NCBI RefSeq assembly: GCF_009789195.1 | Contig: NZ_WSTC01000001.1 | Coordinates: forward strand, 186,001-250,000 | DNA length: 64,000 nucleotides | From: Paenibacillus sp. MMS18-CY102 | GTDB taxonomy: Bacteria; Bacillota; Bacilli; Paenibacillales; Paenibacillaceae | Direction of reading: 5' to 3' | Shown here: piece by piece, positions 8,159 to 17,501 of the stretch | Layout of the letters: the number at the start of each line of letters is the position of its first letter | How positions within the stretch are numbered: the first letter of the stretch is position 1 | Notes under the pieces: model-generated | Database searches by the model: none | Told to the model about the DNA's origin: nothing | The model's input: only the letters and a program-made list of their open reading frames with translations | Program-made: the position numbers and the translations under genes

Positions 8159-9277
8159 CTAGCCCCTCCGATCTTCCGCAGCTACAGTGCCGGCTGGTTT
8201 AGGTTTGGCGCCGCCCAGACGTATAGCCGCAACTAGCAGGAGCAGCAGCGGAATGCCCACCTGCATAACAAGGCTCACTTTCAAGCTGATGCCAAGCCCA
8301 ATCCATAGATGCGTCGTATTGTTCCGTTCTAAGAACGATGCCGCATATATGGCTACACCAACCAGAACCGTTAATCGCCAGTAACGGACGTTGACCAGCT
8401 CGCGTAGCACGAGTGCTGCTCCCATATAAAAAGCGGTCAATTTGATATAAAGGCCCATAAATAATAGCAGCGTTACAATGACATCGAGCCGCTCCAAAAA
8501 GTTAGCGATTCGAATGAGTTGCACAACTTCGAGCAGCGGCATCGACGTAACAGGCGCCAGCGGCCCAAGGACGGTGATGATCATGACATTCATGAACACG
8601 ATGAACAAAGCGGCTGCAATATATCCGCCATAAGTCGCTCGCGAAACACGGCTTTGATTGGCGGCCTCTTTCCAAAACACAAGAAAAAGAACGCCTTGCG
8701 TAAATGGAAACGAGACAATGTCAGGAACAGCGGCTTTTATAACGGGCTTCACCCCCATCTCCATTATCGGCATGACCCGATGCAGGTCCGGCAGTCGAGT
8801 CACGATAATAAGTCCCCCTAACAGCACATAACTGCATATCGTTGTAATAAACAGCAGCTGTGTTGTCCGAAAAAACGACTCGTTTCCTTGCAATACCGTA
8901 TACCAGGCAATACCGACAATTATGAGCATAATGAACCATTGGGGCCGATTTTGCAGCAGCGACAGTGACGTCAGCTCCCCGAAATCACGCACGTTGCGCA
9001 TCGATTGATAGGCAAAATAGATGGCATATAGGGAACCGATCATTCCCGCTCCCCACGGTCCTACCGTCAGCCTAAGCAGCCCGACCAGCCCTGCATCCGG
9101 CTGCTTCCGTTGCAGCATCAGCAGCGCCGCCAGCATCACCAGGCCAATAATCGCCCCGAGCAATACAGCAAGCCAGGAATCCTGCTTCGCCTTGGTGCCC
9201 AACAGGAAAAGAGGGGTGCTTCCGATATGAAACATCATCACCATGACGAACAACGAATAGGTTCCGATTTTCGACAT
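8159..9277 (-). CDS. Spore germination permease, GerAB/GerKB family (first B copy)
   Basis: A 372-aa multi-span membrane protein of the GerAB family and a tandem paralogue of the gene downstream (shared patterns GSTPLFLLGTKAKQDSWLA and LLLFMGLYIKLTAFYM). I prefer the ATG at 9277 because AGGAGG lies nine bases upstream; an ATG six bases further upstream (9283) is too close to that site. It follows the gerC-type gene by 27 bp. Role: germinant-sensing permease-like subunit of the spore inner-membrane receptor. The reason for two B subunits is not visible in the sequence. Confidence 0.9.
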   Translation of the reverse strand: MSKIGTYSLFVMVMMFHIGSTPLFLLGTKAKQDSWLAVLLGAIIGLVMLAALLMLQRKQPDAGLVGLLRLTVGPWGAGMIGSLYAIYFAYQSMRNVRDFGELTSLSLLQNRPQWFIMLIIVGIAWYTVLQGNESFFRTTQLLFITTICSYVLLGGLIIVTRLPDLHRVMPIMEMGVKPVIKAAVPDIVSFPFTQGVLFLVFWKEAANQSRVSRATYGGYIAAALFIVFMNVMIITVLGPLAPVTSMPLLEVVQLIRIANFLERLDVIVTLLLFMGLYIKLTAFYMGAALVLRELVNVRYWRLTVLVGVAIYAASFLERNNTTHLWIGLGISLKVSLVMQVGIPLLLLLVAAIRLGGAKPKPAGTVAAEDRRG

Positions 9278-9304
9278 CCGCATCCCCCTCCTGATCTAGT
9301 ATAG

Positions 9305-10528
9305 CTAGTCTTTATGCTGCAGCTTGCTGAATGAATCCGTGCTCATCCCTGTACGTTCAATGACGACATCCACTTTCGTCTCAACCTTCGTGTTTGGAAA
9401 TATATCCTCGTTCCAGCTTTTCGACAGCTTGTTCCATTGCTTCGGATACTTCATCCTGACCGCGTTGCCGAATCCGAGAATGTCAGCCTTCAAGCCTTGA
9501 ACAGCCATGAATCCTTCCTTCACGATCATCGCAAGCTTTTGCTCTGCCTGCTTTTCCAAGGCTGCTATGCTCTCCGGCTTGCTCAAATCGGCCTCGCATG
9601 GATATTCCATTAGTGTCCCTCTTGCTTTAATGCGAACCTTGAGCTTCCAGCTGTCCCCATCCTTCTGCGCAGTCAGCCTCGTCTTCGTTCCGTTAATACG
9701 GAGAACGCTAACCTCACTCGTCCGCTTCTCCTCACATGGAAACCATACAGTGCTTTGGCGAATCTGGTCACGAATCCACATGGCGCCGTAGCTTTCCTCG
9801 TGATTTAGCCATCCGATCAGTTTGTCTTCATGCAGGACGCCCAGCTGCGCCAATTTAATTTTGGAGCTGGAATACGTTGTTTTTGTTTTATCAAGTGAAT
9901 CCAGCGGGTCCTCTCCGGCGATTTGCAAGCTTGGAATGCCTACTGCCTTTGTCGGCCCGAGCAGCTCAAGCAGCACCTTATAAACGGACATATGAGGCAA
10001 GGTCGATCCATTCTTCTCCTCATTGCTGATCATTCGCTCAATCGCTGCGCCTGGAATTTCCTCCAATGGGATGAGATGCTCCAGCACCTCACGGGCACTT
10101 CGTTTCGTCAGAAATACACTCACCGTCTCGCGGGAGTCTAGATTGCGCAGGTAGGCGTCGAACAAGCTGGTTAACCCATGCTTTGCAGCCTCCTCGCTAA
10201 CGACAACGATCTGATTTTGCGAAAAATAGAGGCGGCGTGACATCTCGAAGCTCGATTTGCTCACCGCGCCGCGTATGCTGTCGCCCGACGTTGAAAACAC
10301 GTTGACCGGCGCTGAGCCCGTCGACGCCCCAGAGCCGTGGCTTGCAATCGCCTGCGGAAGCACGAGCTGATATGAAACTACCCATTTGCCGTTTTTCCAA
10401 TCGACACCTGACGCCGAAACGATACTAATATCGTTAAGCTCCGTTCGGTTGCCGCAGCCAGTTAAGGCGAAGCACAGCAAGCTAATCAGCCCTACGATGC
10501 CTATCTTGCGCCCCCAGTTGTTATGCAT
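9305..10528 (-). CDS. Germinant receptor lipoprotein, Ger(x)C family
   Basis: A 407-aa lipoprotein, the C subunit of a GerA-type receptor. The signal peptide ends in the lipobox LTGC (near residue 20), followed by GNRTELNDISIVSASGVDW, the usual start of mature GerC proteins (NRTELND). I chose the ATG at 10528 because the signal peptide begins there and AGGAGGG lies ten bases upstream; the open frame extends further only over non-homologous sequence. It sits between the A gene (34 bp away) and the two B genes. Confidence 0.92.
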   Translation of the reverse strand: MHNNWGRKIGIVGLISLLCFALTGCGNRTELNDISIVSASGVDWKNGKWVVSYQLVLPQAIASHGSGASTGSAPVNVFSTSGDSIRGAVSKSSFEMSRRLYFSQNQIVVVSEEAAKHGLTSLFDAYLRNLDSRETVSVFLTKRSAREVLEHLIPLEEIPGAAIERMISNEEKNGSTLPHMSVYKVLLELLGPTKAVGIPSLQIAGEDPLDSLDKTKTTYSSSKIKLAQLGVLHEDKLIGWLNHEESYGAMWIRDQIRQSTVWFPCEEKRTSEVSVLRINGTKTRLTAQKDGDSWKLKVRIKARGTLMEYPCEADLSKPESIAALEKQAEQKLAMIVKEGFMAVQGLKADILGFGNAVRMKYPKQWNKLSKSWNEDIFPNTKVETKVDVVIERTGMSTDSFSKLQHKD

Positions 10529-10562
10529 GCCGGTTTCTCCCTCCTCTAGCGTGCAGCTTCTT

Positions 10563-12116
10563 CTATTTCTGGTGTCGCGGCCTGCCGCCTTTTTGCCGAT
10601 GCGGATTAACGTCGCTGACAACAACTAAACGATGTTTTCTTGCCCACCAAGGCAGCCGAATGAGCATGTCCAGCCACGTTTGCTTCGTTACTGGTGCGAA
10701 CGGCGCCATGTACGGCACCCCGAACGAGCGCAAGCCCGTCATATGGATGACAAGGAACAGCAGGCCCGCCATAATACCGAAAATGCCCAACATTCCTGCC
10801 AGCAGCATGAGGTTAAACCGAATGAGCCGCGAGGCTGTTGCCATGCTGATCTGCGGCGTCACAAAGTTCGAAATTGCGGTAAAGGACACTACAATGACCA
10901 TCGCCGGTGAAACGAGCCCTGCCTGTACCGCGGATTGGCCAAGCACGAGTGCGCCTACAATGGAAATTGCAGGGCCAATAGCCCGAGGCATTCGAACACC
11001 TGCTTCCCGGAGTGTTTCGAACGTCAACTCCATTAGCAAAGCTTCCACGAGTGCAGGAAATGGGATGCCCTCCCGCTGCGCGGCCAAGCTAATAAGCAGC
11101 GTCGTAGGCAGCATTTCCTGATGAAAGGTCGTAATCGCGATAAACAGGGACGGCAAAATGACGGATACAAGAAACGCCCCGTACCGGAGCAGTCGCAGAA
11201 AAGTTGAAATATCGAAGCGCTGGTAGTTATCCTCCGCTGAACGAAAGAAATGAAAAAAGGTAGCTGGCCCTACCAACCCAAACGGCGTTCCATCTACAAG
11301 GATAATGAGCTGGCCATCCAGCATCGCTGAGGCAGCATTATCTGGCCGTTCCGTATTCATCATCGTCGGAAACGGCGTATAAGTTTGGTCCGAAATAAAC
11401 TCCTCGATATAATTGCTTTCCAGTACGCCATCAATGTCAATCTCCCGAATCCGCTTGTCGATTTCTTCTACTACGGCTGGATCGGCGATGTTATTCATGT
11501 AGAGCAGTTCGACTCGTGTCCGCGTCTTCCGTCCGACAATAAATGAGCGGATCCGAAAATCAGGCGAGCGGAGAATGCGGCGCAGCAAACCCACATTCGT
11601 CGATACATTTTCCGTAAAGCTGTATTGTGGACCGCGGATAACGGTCTGCGTATTCGGTTCGGTAACGGACCGTTGCTCACCGCCGCTCGTATCCGCAGCG
11701 ACTGCCTCCCGTATCCCATTGGTCAGGATTAGGCATTCGCCGTCCAGCAGCTTGTGCAGCGCATCCTCCAGCAGGCTGACCGGCTTCGTCGATCCCGTCG
11801 TTACGATTCGCTGGCGCAGCGTCTCCGTCCAGCTGCCTTTCCCCAGCGGAACCGACCAGCTCATGACCGGATTCACGACGTTATCTTGAATCGTGTCGTC
11901 TTCCACAATTCCCTTAATATACGCAACAGCCATCTCTACACCAGGCATCGCGTCACAGCGGAGCTGCCGAATAACGAAATCACTGCTGTCGCCGAGCTTT
12001 TCACGCAGTGCCTGAAGGTTAGCAGCCATACTTGCGCCAAGCGGCGTTTTGGAATGAACTGGGAACCTGCTCGTTAACGCCTTCTTGCTGTCAGCCTTCT
12101 TCCGCTTTCCAAACAT
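10563..12116 (-). CDS. Germinant receptor A subunit, GerA/GerKA family
   Basis: A 517-aa protein with a soluble N-terminal domain of about 290 residues (RQLRCDAMPGVEMAVAYI) and a C-terminal membrane region of about five spans with the conserved patterns LPSLFIAITTFH, RIGPAISIVGALVLG-like, and PFAPVTKQTWLDMLIRLP. First gene of the A-C-B-B operon; the A, B and C proteins form the germinant receptor in the spore inner membrane. The start is the ATG at 12116 with GAAGGGGG upstream; an ATG 27 bases earlier has a weaker site. Operons of this type are normally transcribed in the forespore by sigma-G. I could not identify a convincing sigma-G promoter by eye. Confidence 0.93.
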   Translation of the reverse strand: MFGKRKKADSKKALTSRFPVHSKTPLGASMAANLQALREKLGDSSDFVIRQLRCDAMPGVEMAVAYIKGIVEDDTIQDNVVNPVMSWSVPLGKGSWTETLRQRIVTTGSTKPVSLLEDALHKLLDGECLILTNGIREAVAADTSGGEQRSVTEPNTQTVIRGPQYSFTENVSTNVGLLRRILRSPDFRIRSFIVGRKTRTRVELLYMNNIADPAVVEEIDKRIREIDIDGVLESNYIEEFISDQTYTPFPTMMNTERPDNAASAMLDGQLIILVDGTPFGLVGPATFFHFFRSAEDNYQRFDISTFLRLLRYGAFLVSVILPSLFIAITTFHQEMLPTTLLISLAAQREGIPFPALVEALLMELTFETLREAGVRMPRAIGPAISIVGALVLGQSAVQAGLVSPAMVIVVSFTAISNFVTPQISMATASRLIRFNLMLLAGMLGIFGIMAGLLFLVIHMTGLRSFGVPYMAPFAPVTKQTWLDMLIRLPWWARKHRLVVVSDVNPHRQKGGRPRHQK

Positions 12117-12256
12117 TCGCTTTCCCCCTTCGATCATCTGCATTTCCAGCTAATTCTTATTTTGGGTGAAAGGAGCGGTAATTATGTACGTTATAAATAA
12201 ATGAAAGATTGGCACAATAACGCAAATGATGAACGATAGAAGGAGTATGAATCATT

Positions 12257-13798
12257 ATGAATGACTTCACGCAATCTGCAGGGCTTCCCGAAACCCCTGA
12301 ATCGTATTGGCTTGCAACAGCTGGAAACGAGAAGAAATTTAATACCCTTGCTAAAGACATTACAACAGACGTCGCCGTCGTAGGCGGAGGCATTACGGGC
12401 ATCACGCTAGCCTGGCTATTGGTTAACGAAGGAAAGAAGGTAGCGCTTATTGAAGCGGACCGGCTATTCGAAGGCACCACTGGCCACACGACAGCCAAAA
12501 TTACAGCTCAACATGATTTGATTTATGACGAATTATGCCAGCATGCCGGGGATGAGATGGCTAGGCTTTACTACGAGGCGAATGCAGAAGCGCTCGCATT
12601 TATTCGGAAGCAAGTGGCAGAACACAGCATTCCATGCGATTGGGCGGAAGAAGATGCTTATGTGTACACAACATCGGACGCGAATGTGGCCAAGATCAAT
12701 AAAGAATGGGCGGCATACGAACGGCTCGGCATTCCTGGCCGGCTTGAGGATCGCCTTCCCTTCCGAATTAATAGCAGAGCCGCTATCGTGATGGCAAATC
12801 AGGCAAGGTTCCATCCCGTTGCCTATTTGAAACATTTGGTGCAAGCGTTCATCGATAAAGGCGGGCTCATCTATGAGCAAACAACCGCTTTAAGCATTGA
12901 CCAAGATTCCGCTCTGTCTCAATTGCGCACCAGCACAGGCTATACGGTCTCATGTGGCGATGTCGTATCATGTACGCATTTCCCCTTCTATGGCGTTCGC
13001 GGTTTTTATTTTGCGCGCATGTATGCGGAACGTTCCTACGCATTAGGCTTACGGACGAAGGGCCAATATCCCGGCGGCATGTATCTGAGTGCAGATGATC
13101 CTCCCCGCTCGATTCGGAACGTTACGTACAACGGGGAATCTATACTAGTCGTAGGGGGAGAACGGCATAAAACAGGCCAAGGGATCTGTACGATCAAGCA
13201 CTATGAAGCGCTGGAGCAATTTGCTCGCGAAACGTTCGGCAAAGATTGTGAGATTGCTTATCGCTGGTCAGCACAAGACCTGACTACACTTGATAAAATC
13301 CCATACATAGGGCAAGTATCCAAAGACGAGCCGCATGCGTTCGTTGCCACTGGCTATCGCAAATGGGGAATGACAACAGGCACTGCCGCCGCCCTGCTTC
13401 TCAAGGACCTGATTCTAGGCATTGAAAATCGCTACGAGGAGCTGTTTACGCCATCTCGATTCTATGAAGACCCTTCGATCAAAAACTTCATTACGCAAAA
13501 TGCCGACGTCGCCTTGCATCTATTAGAAGGCAAGCTCGAATGGGTGCGCCGCCATCCAGATGATGTCGAATGCGGGGAAGGATCGGTCGTGCAAGTCGAT
13601 GGCAAACGGGCAGGCGCGTATCGGGAACCTAGTGGCAAGCTTCATGTCGTAGACACCACTTGTACCCATATGGGCTGTGAGGTGGAATGGAATGATGGCG
13701 ACCGGACATGGGATTGCCCATGCCACGGCTCTCGTTTCTCTTACACAGGGGAAGTAATGGAAGGCCCTGCCAAGAAGCCATTAAAAACATACACATAA
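12257..13798 (+). CDS. FAD-dependent oxidoreductase with C-terminal Rieske [2Fe-2S] domain
   Basis: A 513-aa protein in two parts. Residues 1 to about 400 are a DAO-type flavoprotein with the dinucleotide loop VVGGGITG (about 40-47) and TTGHTTAKIT; the last 90 residues are a Rieske ferredoxin domain with the cluster ligands CTH...C (CTHMGC) and CPCHGS. It resembles B. subtilis YhfW. Cytoplasmic, substrate unknown. The start has AGGAG followed by TATGAATCATT before the ATG. It is divergent from the germination operon (140 bp between starts) and ends at its own terminator, so it is probably monocistronic. Confidence 0.9.
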   Translation: MNDFTQSAGLPETPESYWLATAGNEKKFNTLAKDITTDVAVVGGGITGITLAWLLVNEGKKVALIEADRLFEGTTGHTTAKITAQHDLIYDELCQHAGDEMARLYYEANAEALAFIRKQVAEHSIPCDWAEEDAYVYTTSDANVAKINKEWAAYERLGIPGRLEDRLPFRINSRAAIVMANQARFHPVAYLKHLVQAFIDKGGLIYEQTTALSIDQDSALSQLRTSTGYTVSCGDVVSCTHFPFYGVRGFYFARMYAERSYALGLRTKGQYPGGMYLSADDPPRSIRNVTYNGESILVVGGERHKTGQGICTIKHYEALEQFARETFGKDCEIAYRWSAQDLTTLDKIPYIGQVSKDEPHAFVATGYRKWGMTTGTAAALLLKDLILGIENRYEELFTPSRFYEDPSIKNFITQNADVALHLLEGKLEWVRRHPDDVECGEGSVVQVDGKRAGAYREPSGKLHVVDTTCTHMGCEVEWNDGDRTWDCPCHGSRFSYTGEVMEGPAKKPLKTYT

Positions 13799-13805
13799 TT
13801 GGGGC

Positions 13806-13838
13806 AGGCGGCCGTGCAAACGGCTGTCTTCTCTTTAT
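13806..13838 (+). terminator. Rho-independent terminator after the FAD/Rieske gene
   Basis: A 10-bp stem with two G-T pairs around a GCAA tetraloop (arms 13806-13815 and 13820-13829), followed by the T-rich stretch TCTCTTTAT. It lies 8 bp after the stop. Confidence 0.7.
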
Positions 13839-13841
13839 AAC

Positions 13842-13877
13842 AAAAAACGCTTCTCCAGATGCGAAGAAACGTTTTTT
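13842..13877. terminator. Bidirectional terminator between convergent genes
   Basis: A 15-bp stem (13842-13856 with 13863-13877, two G-T pairs) with a 6-nt loop. The arms begin and end in six A and six T, so the hairpin has a T run on both strands. It serves the plus-strand oxidoreductase gene and the minus-strand MFS gene. Confidence 0.85.
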
Positions 13878-13947
13878 ATTGACAATTTGGCCAAGCTTCG
13901 CATAGCTCTTCGAAGCAAATCGAGCTTAAACGACCGGCATGCAACCG

Positions 13948-15144
13948 TCAGGCTGTACGCTTCGGTTTAATCGACCACAGGACGATAATGGATGCGGCAA
14001 AGCACGATGCAGACAACAACCAAAACAATACGGAAAACCCGCTAATTAATGCAGCCAATGGAGGGCCCAGTGCAACGCCAATAAAGCGAATGCTGCTATA
14101 GAAGGACGTTACAGTCCCTCTTTGTTCCTTCTTAATTCCTTCCGTAATAAGCGCATCTAGGCTGGGAAGCACTGCCCCTAAGCCTGCGAACCCGATGAAT
14201 AAGAAGATTAGGAGCGAAGCCGTTGGCTTTTTCCCCGTTAAAGCAAGGTATGCCATACATCCCGTTGCGATTAAGAAACCGATCACGCTTATCCATTTCA
14301 TTAATGCACGATTTTGCCCAATCCACTTCCCTATGCCAAATGATGCCGCACATAATGCAGCCAAGGGAATCGCTACGAGCCCGCCTTTTGCAATTCCGTT
14401 AATGTGGCGGCCCTCCAGTATTTCTGACAGGCAAAATAAAGAAGCGAACATCACAAACATATTCAAGCCTCCGGAAGCAAACACGCCCCAGAGCCACTTT
14501 CCTTGCGTACGAAATAAATCTTTAATTGACCGCATAAATTCGCTGAATGATATCGGCTTCTGTTTTTTATCCGGAGGGACCTTTACCCAAATCGAAAGCA
14601 GAATGATCGATATCAAGCTGAAGGCAGGAATCGACCAAAACGGAATGTACCACGCCCACATCGCCAGCGCCGCTCCAATTATCGGGCTGAGCACCTTGCC
14701 GAACGTATTGGCCGTTTCCACGACTCCAAGCCCCGTGCTTACGTCGTCCTCGTTCTTGAACAAGTCGCCCACAAGCGGCAGAACAACCGGAAAGCAGGCT
14801 GAGGCGCCTAATCCTTGAAATAACCTGCCGATCAGGATCATCGTATACGGTTTATCCATCGCAATCGACGCCCAGCCGGATAGTATTCCTGCTGCTGCGA
14901 CGATAATCAAGCCGGGAAGGATAACTTTTTTTCTTCCCCATAAGTCCGATAAGTAGCCCGCTAGCGGAATGAAAAAAATGGCGATCACAGCATATGAAGT
15001 AATGATAAGGCTTGTCTTGAACGAACTGATCCCAAGCACTTTCTGTATCGCTGGAAGTACAGGTATGAGCATGGAGTTAGCCAGCGTCATCATCAGTGGA
15101 ATGGAAGCGATGGCCGCCAAGTCCCGTTTCTTCTTATTCTCCAT
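13948..15144 (-). CDS. MFS transporter, probable drug/H+ antiporter (DHA1 type)
   Basis: A 398-aa major facilitator protein with about 12 predicted membrane spans. Motif A between TM2 and TM3 is GYLSDLWGRKKVILPG, and a motif-C-like region follows in TM5 (VLSPIIGAALAMW). A central cytoplasmic loop (PPDKKQKPISFSEFMRS) separates the two halves. Length and motif A fit 12-TM drug exporters. The substrate cannot be read from the sequence. It stands alone, with a terminator shared with the convergent gene. Confidence 0.85.
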   Translation of the reverse strand: MENKKKRDLAAIASIPLMMTLANSMLIPVLPAIQKVLGISSFKTSLIITSYAVIAIFFIPLAGYLSDLWGRKKVILPGLIIVAAAGILSGWASIAMDKPYTMILIGRLFQGLGASACFPVVLPLVGDLFKNEDDVSTGLGVVETANTFGKVLSPIIGAALAMWAWYIPFWSIPAFSLISIILLSIWVKVPPDKKQKPISFSEFMRSIKDLFRTQGKWLWGVFASGGLNMFVMFASLFCLSEILEGRHINGIAKGGLVAIPLAALCAASFGIGKWIGQNRALMKWISVIGFLIATGCMAYLALTGKKPTASLLIFLFIGFAGLGAVLPSLDALITEGIKKEQRGTVTSFYSSIRFIGVALGPPLAALISGFSVLFWLLSASCFAASIIVLWSIKPKRTA

Positions 15145-15304
15145 TAGCTCTATAAGCCCCCTGAGTTTACGTTCAACTTAGTCCGCAAATTAAGGTCGGC
15201 TTACTCCTATAAAATTATTCTGGCAGCCAAATGTTCCCGTTGCATGAATAAAACAGCTAGGCGATAGCAATCATAACCCCGTACTTAAAAAGGAGGAATT
15301 TAAC

Positions 15305-15712
15305 ATGCAAACGAACAATCAACTCAGCCAATCGCTGCATCAATGCGAACAAATCATCCAACAGCTGGTGAATCAAACGCATCAAGCAAGCCAAAATTAT
15401 CAAATGCTGCTCCAGCAAGAGCAACAAAATGTTCACCGGCTCGAAGAATTGGCTCAGCGGGAGCAAAAAGCTTCGCAAATCATCCAAACGGCTCTGCAAG
15501 GGCATCAAACCGCCATTCAGCAGCTGCAACAAGTATCCAACCTATGCAAGCAGGTTGAACAATTGGCGCAGGGCCAATTACAATCATCCATTCCGCAAAA
15601 CTATCAAAACGCTCCGCTACATACGGGCTTCGCTCCACAGCACTTTAACGATTATAATGCTAACGCTGGCATTAATAATGGCTTGAACACAGGCTTCAGA
15701 TCGATGCAATAG
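15305..15712 (+). CDS. Gln-rich coiled-coil small protein, unknown function
   Basis: A 135-aa protein with no family I recognise. Residues 1-95 are a continuous, Gln-rich amphipathic helix (heptad-like LSQSLHQCEQIIQQLVNQ onwards), so a coiled coil is likely. Residues 96-135 are Asn/Gly/Phe-rich and probably disordered. There is no signal peptide. AAAGGAGGAATTTAAC precedes the ATG, a strong ribosome binding site. Such small Gln-rich proteins are common in spore formers and may be spore-associated. The gene is isolated and ends at a long hairpin. Confidence 0.7.
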   Translation: MQTNNQLSQSLHQCEQIIQQLVNQTHQASQNYQMLLQQEQQNVHRLEELAQREQKASQIIQTALQGHQTAIQQLQQVSNLCKQVEQLAQGQLQSSIPQNYQNAPLHTGFAPQHFNDYNANAGINNGLNTGFRSMQ

Positions 15713-15720
15713 AGTGAGCG

Positions 15721-15755
15721 AAGCGCCCTGTATGTTACGAACATACAGGGCGCTT
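15721..15755. terminator. Perfect 16-bp hairpin, probable terminator without a T tract
   Basis: Arms 15721-15736 and 15740-15755 are perfectly complementary (AAGCGCCCTGTATGTT and its complement) with a 3-nt loop. It lies between a plus-strand gene ending at 15712 and a minus-strand gene ending at 15782. No T run follows on either strand, so its role as terminator or mRNA end protector is inferred from position. Confidence 0.55.
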
Positions 15756-15781
15756 AACATGTCAGGCTCGCCCCTTCACGC

Positions 15782-16120
15782 CTATTCCCATTCCTCGCTA
15801 TCGCGCTCGACGCCTTCAATTTGCCGGATATCAAACCACTCGCCATCGACCATATAACGGCCACGAAGGCTGTCAATCCGGTCGATAATGCCAATAACCT
15901 TGGACTCCTCATACGCATGATACATCCTCAGCGCAATAGGCTTGCGCAGCTGGAGCGACTCCGCCATTGCGCGCGAAACCCGTTCCCACTCATGCTCATC
16001 CAGCTCAACCGGCGGCCTGAGCCTGGCCGTTTTCGCGCTGTTTATAAGTTCAATTTTGTGTTCGGGCAGCATCATCCGGCTCGATTCCCATAGGCCGTTT
16101 CCTTGAAGTTTTTTGCTCAT
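15782..16120 (-). CDS. YolD-like protein, partner of the UvrX polymerase
   Basis: A 112-aa protein of the YolD-like family. The sequence shows the family layout: PEHKIELINSAK, then DEHEWERVSRAMAES, and a C-terminal beta region with GIIDRIDSLRGRYMVDGEWFDIRQIEGVE. It overlaps the uvrX stop as ATGA (16117-16120), so the two are translationally coupled. YolD-like proteins are almost always encoded beside UvrX/YqjW-type Y-family polymerases and are thought to take part in SOS mutagenesis. The exact biochemical role is not established. Confidence 0.9.
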   Translation of the reverse strand: MSKKLQGNGLWESSRMMLPEHKIELINSAKTARLRPPVELDEHEWERVSRAMAESLQLRKPIALRMYHAYEESKVIGIIDRIDSLRGRYMVDGEWFDIRQIEGVERDSEEWE

Positions 16121-17391
16121 TTGTAGTGACCTCCGATTTTGCCGGATCGATCCCGCGCTTGGCCTGCAGCGGTTACCGAAACCGCGCGCATAATGATGGA
16201 ATCCCCGTACTTCTCCTTTAACGCATCCGTCGCCCGCTCCAGCGCCATCGCACGCTCTCGGTCGTCAAACATGGCGAGCTGGTACTGCTCGCCATCTTGA
16301 AATTGCGCCAGCGTAACGCCTACCTTGCGAACGGGCTGGCCATCCCAATGCCGTTCAAGCAGTTGGACTGCCAAGCGGTATACCTGATTCGTGACATTCG
16401 TAGGGTCAATCATCTTCAGCTGGCGAAAAAATCCGGTAGGCCGATCAAAGTCCGCGCCTTGGCAGCCGACCGCGATGACCTGGCCCATAAACCCTTTGCT
16501 GCGGCAGCGCTGGCACACCAGCTCCGTCAGCTCCAGCAGCACCACCTTGATTTCCTCCAGGCTGCCGTAATCCCGAGGCAGCGTCATCTGATGGCCAATC
16601 GACTGAGGCGCTGCTTCATGCGTCTGAGGCGTGACCGGGCTGTCATCCTCCCCGTTCGCGATCCGCCAGTATAATTCCGCGTTAATATCCGAATTTTTGC
16701 CAAATTTTCGGCGCATTAGCTGCTTCAGCCGATCCAGCGGCGTCTTCGCAAGCTGGCCGATCGTCTCAATCCCCATCGACTGAAAATGATGCGTCATCCG
16801 GTTGCCCGACATAAACAGCTTATGGATCGGCAGCGTCCATAGCGTGTCTTCCAGCCCGTGTTTGTGCAGCACATACAGGCCTGATTCATTTTTTTTGGCA
16901 TAATTGTCGCAAGCGGTTTTCGCCAAAATCTTGTTCTCCGCAATGCCGAAGCGGCAGTAGATGCCCGTCTCCGCCAGCACCTGCTGCTGCATGCGCCGTG
17001 CCATCTCCTCAGGGCTGCCGCCGTGCAAATGGAGCGTGCCTGTGACGTCCAGAAACTGCTCATCGATGCTGTACGGCTCGACCAAATCGGTATACGAGCG
17101 ATAAATATCCGAAATTTGCAACGAAATTCGAATATACTCCGCCATTCGCGGGCGTACGATCACCACATCCGGGCATTTGGCAACCGCCTCGCCAAGGCGC
17201 TGGGCTGTCGTCACCCCCATAGCTTTGGCCAGCGGGCATGCCGCCAGCACGATGCCGGACCGCCGCTCAGGGTCGCCCGCCACGACGACTGGCTTCCCGG
17301 CGTATGCCGGATTATGCGCCTTCTCCACACTCGCGTAGAAAGACTGGCAATCGGCAAGCATAATGGCCCGTTTCGGTTTAGCAACTGGCAA
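16117..17391 (-). CDS. uvrX: Y-family DNA polymerase, UvrX/YqjW type
   Basis: A 424-aa translesion polymerase of the UvrX group. Catalytic metal ligands appear in LADCQSFYASVE (about 13-24) and YSIDEQFLDV (about 108-117); the little-finger domain fills the C-terminal third. The reading frame begins at TTG (17391), immediately after an in-frame TGA and inside the end of a 34-aa leader ORF, so translation is probably coupled to that ORF. The ATG of MLADCQ is the only other start and would cut into the catalytic fold. Two LexA-type boxes lie upstream. Role: SOS-induced synthesis past DNA lesions. Confidence 0.92.
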   Translation of the reverse strand: MPVAKPKRAIMLADCQSFYASVEKAHNPAYAGKPVVVAGDPERRSGIVLAACPLAKAMGVTTAQRLGEAVAKCPDVVIVRPRMAEYIRISLQISDIYRSYTDLVEPYSIDEQFLDVTGTLHLHGGSPEEMARRMQQQVLAETGIYCRFGIAENKILAKTACDNYAKKNESGLYVLHKHGLEDTLWTLPIHKLFMSGNRMTHHFQSMGIETIGQLAKTPLDRLKQLMRRKFGKNSDINAELYWRIANGEDDSPVTPQTHEAAPQSIGHQMTLPRDYGSLEEIKVVLLELTELVCQRCRSKGFMGQVIAVGCQGADFDRPTGFFRQLKMIDPTNVTNQVYRLAVQLLERHWDGQPVRKVGVTLAQFQDGEQYQLAMFDDRERAMALERATDALKEKYGDSIIMRAVSVTAAGQARDRSGKIGGHYK

Positions 17392-17482
17392 GCGCGCTCA
17401 CCAGACGAAACGTCCCCTTGACCGAATCTTTGCTAGTGATGCCAGCTGTGCGTTCTCTAGGCGGCTTTCTTCTTATTGCCAT
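17378..17482 (-). CDS. 34-aa leader ORF overlapping the uvrX start
   Basis: ATG at 17482, TAA at 17380-17378. The peptide begins MAIRRKPPRERTAGI, is basic, and ends in VSALASC. AGGGAG lies about nine bases upstream, a better ribosome binding site than anything near the uvrX TTG start. Its stop lies 11 nt inside uvrX, in another frame, which is the arrangement expected for translational coupling. It could be a functional small SOS protein or only a leader. I know no named family for it. Confidence 0.55.
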   Translation of the reverse strand: MAIRRKPPRERTAGITSKDSVKGTFRLVSALASC

Positions 17483-17501
17483 CACTAACAACTCCCTATA
17501 C

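Noticed and set aside
12117-12256. Sigma-G promoter for the germination operon
   Set aside because: CATAAT is present on the minus strand but no matching -35 at the right distance could be found, so I did not call it.
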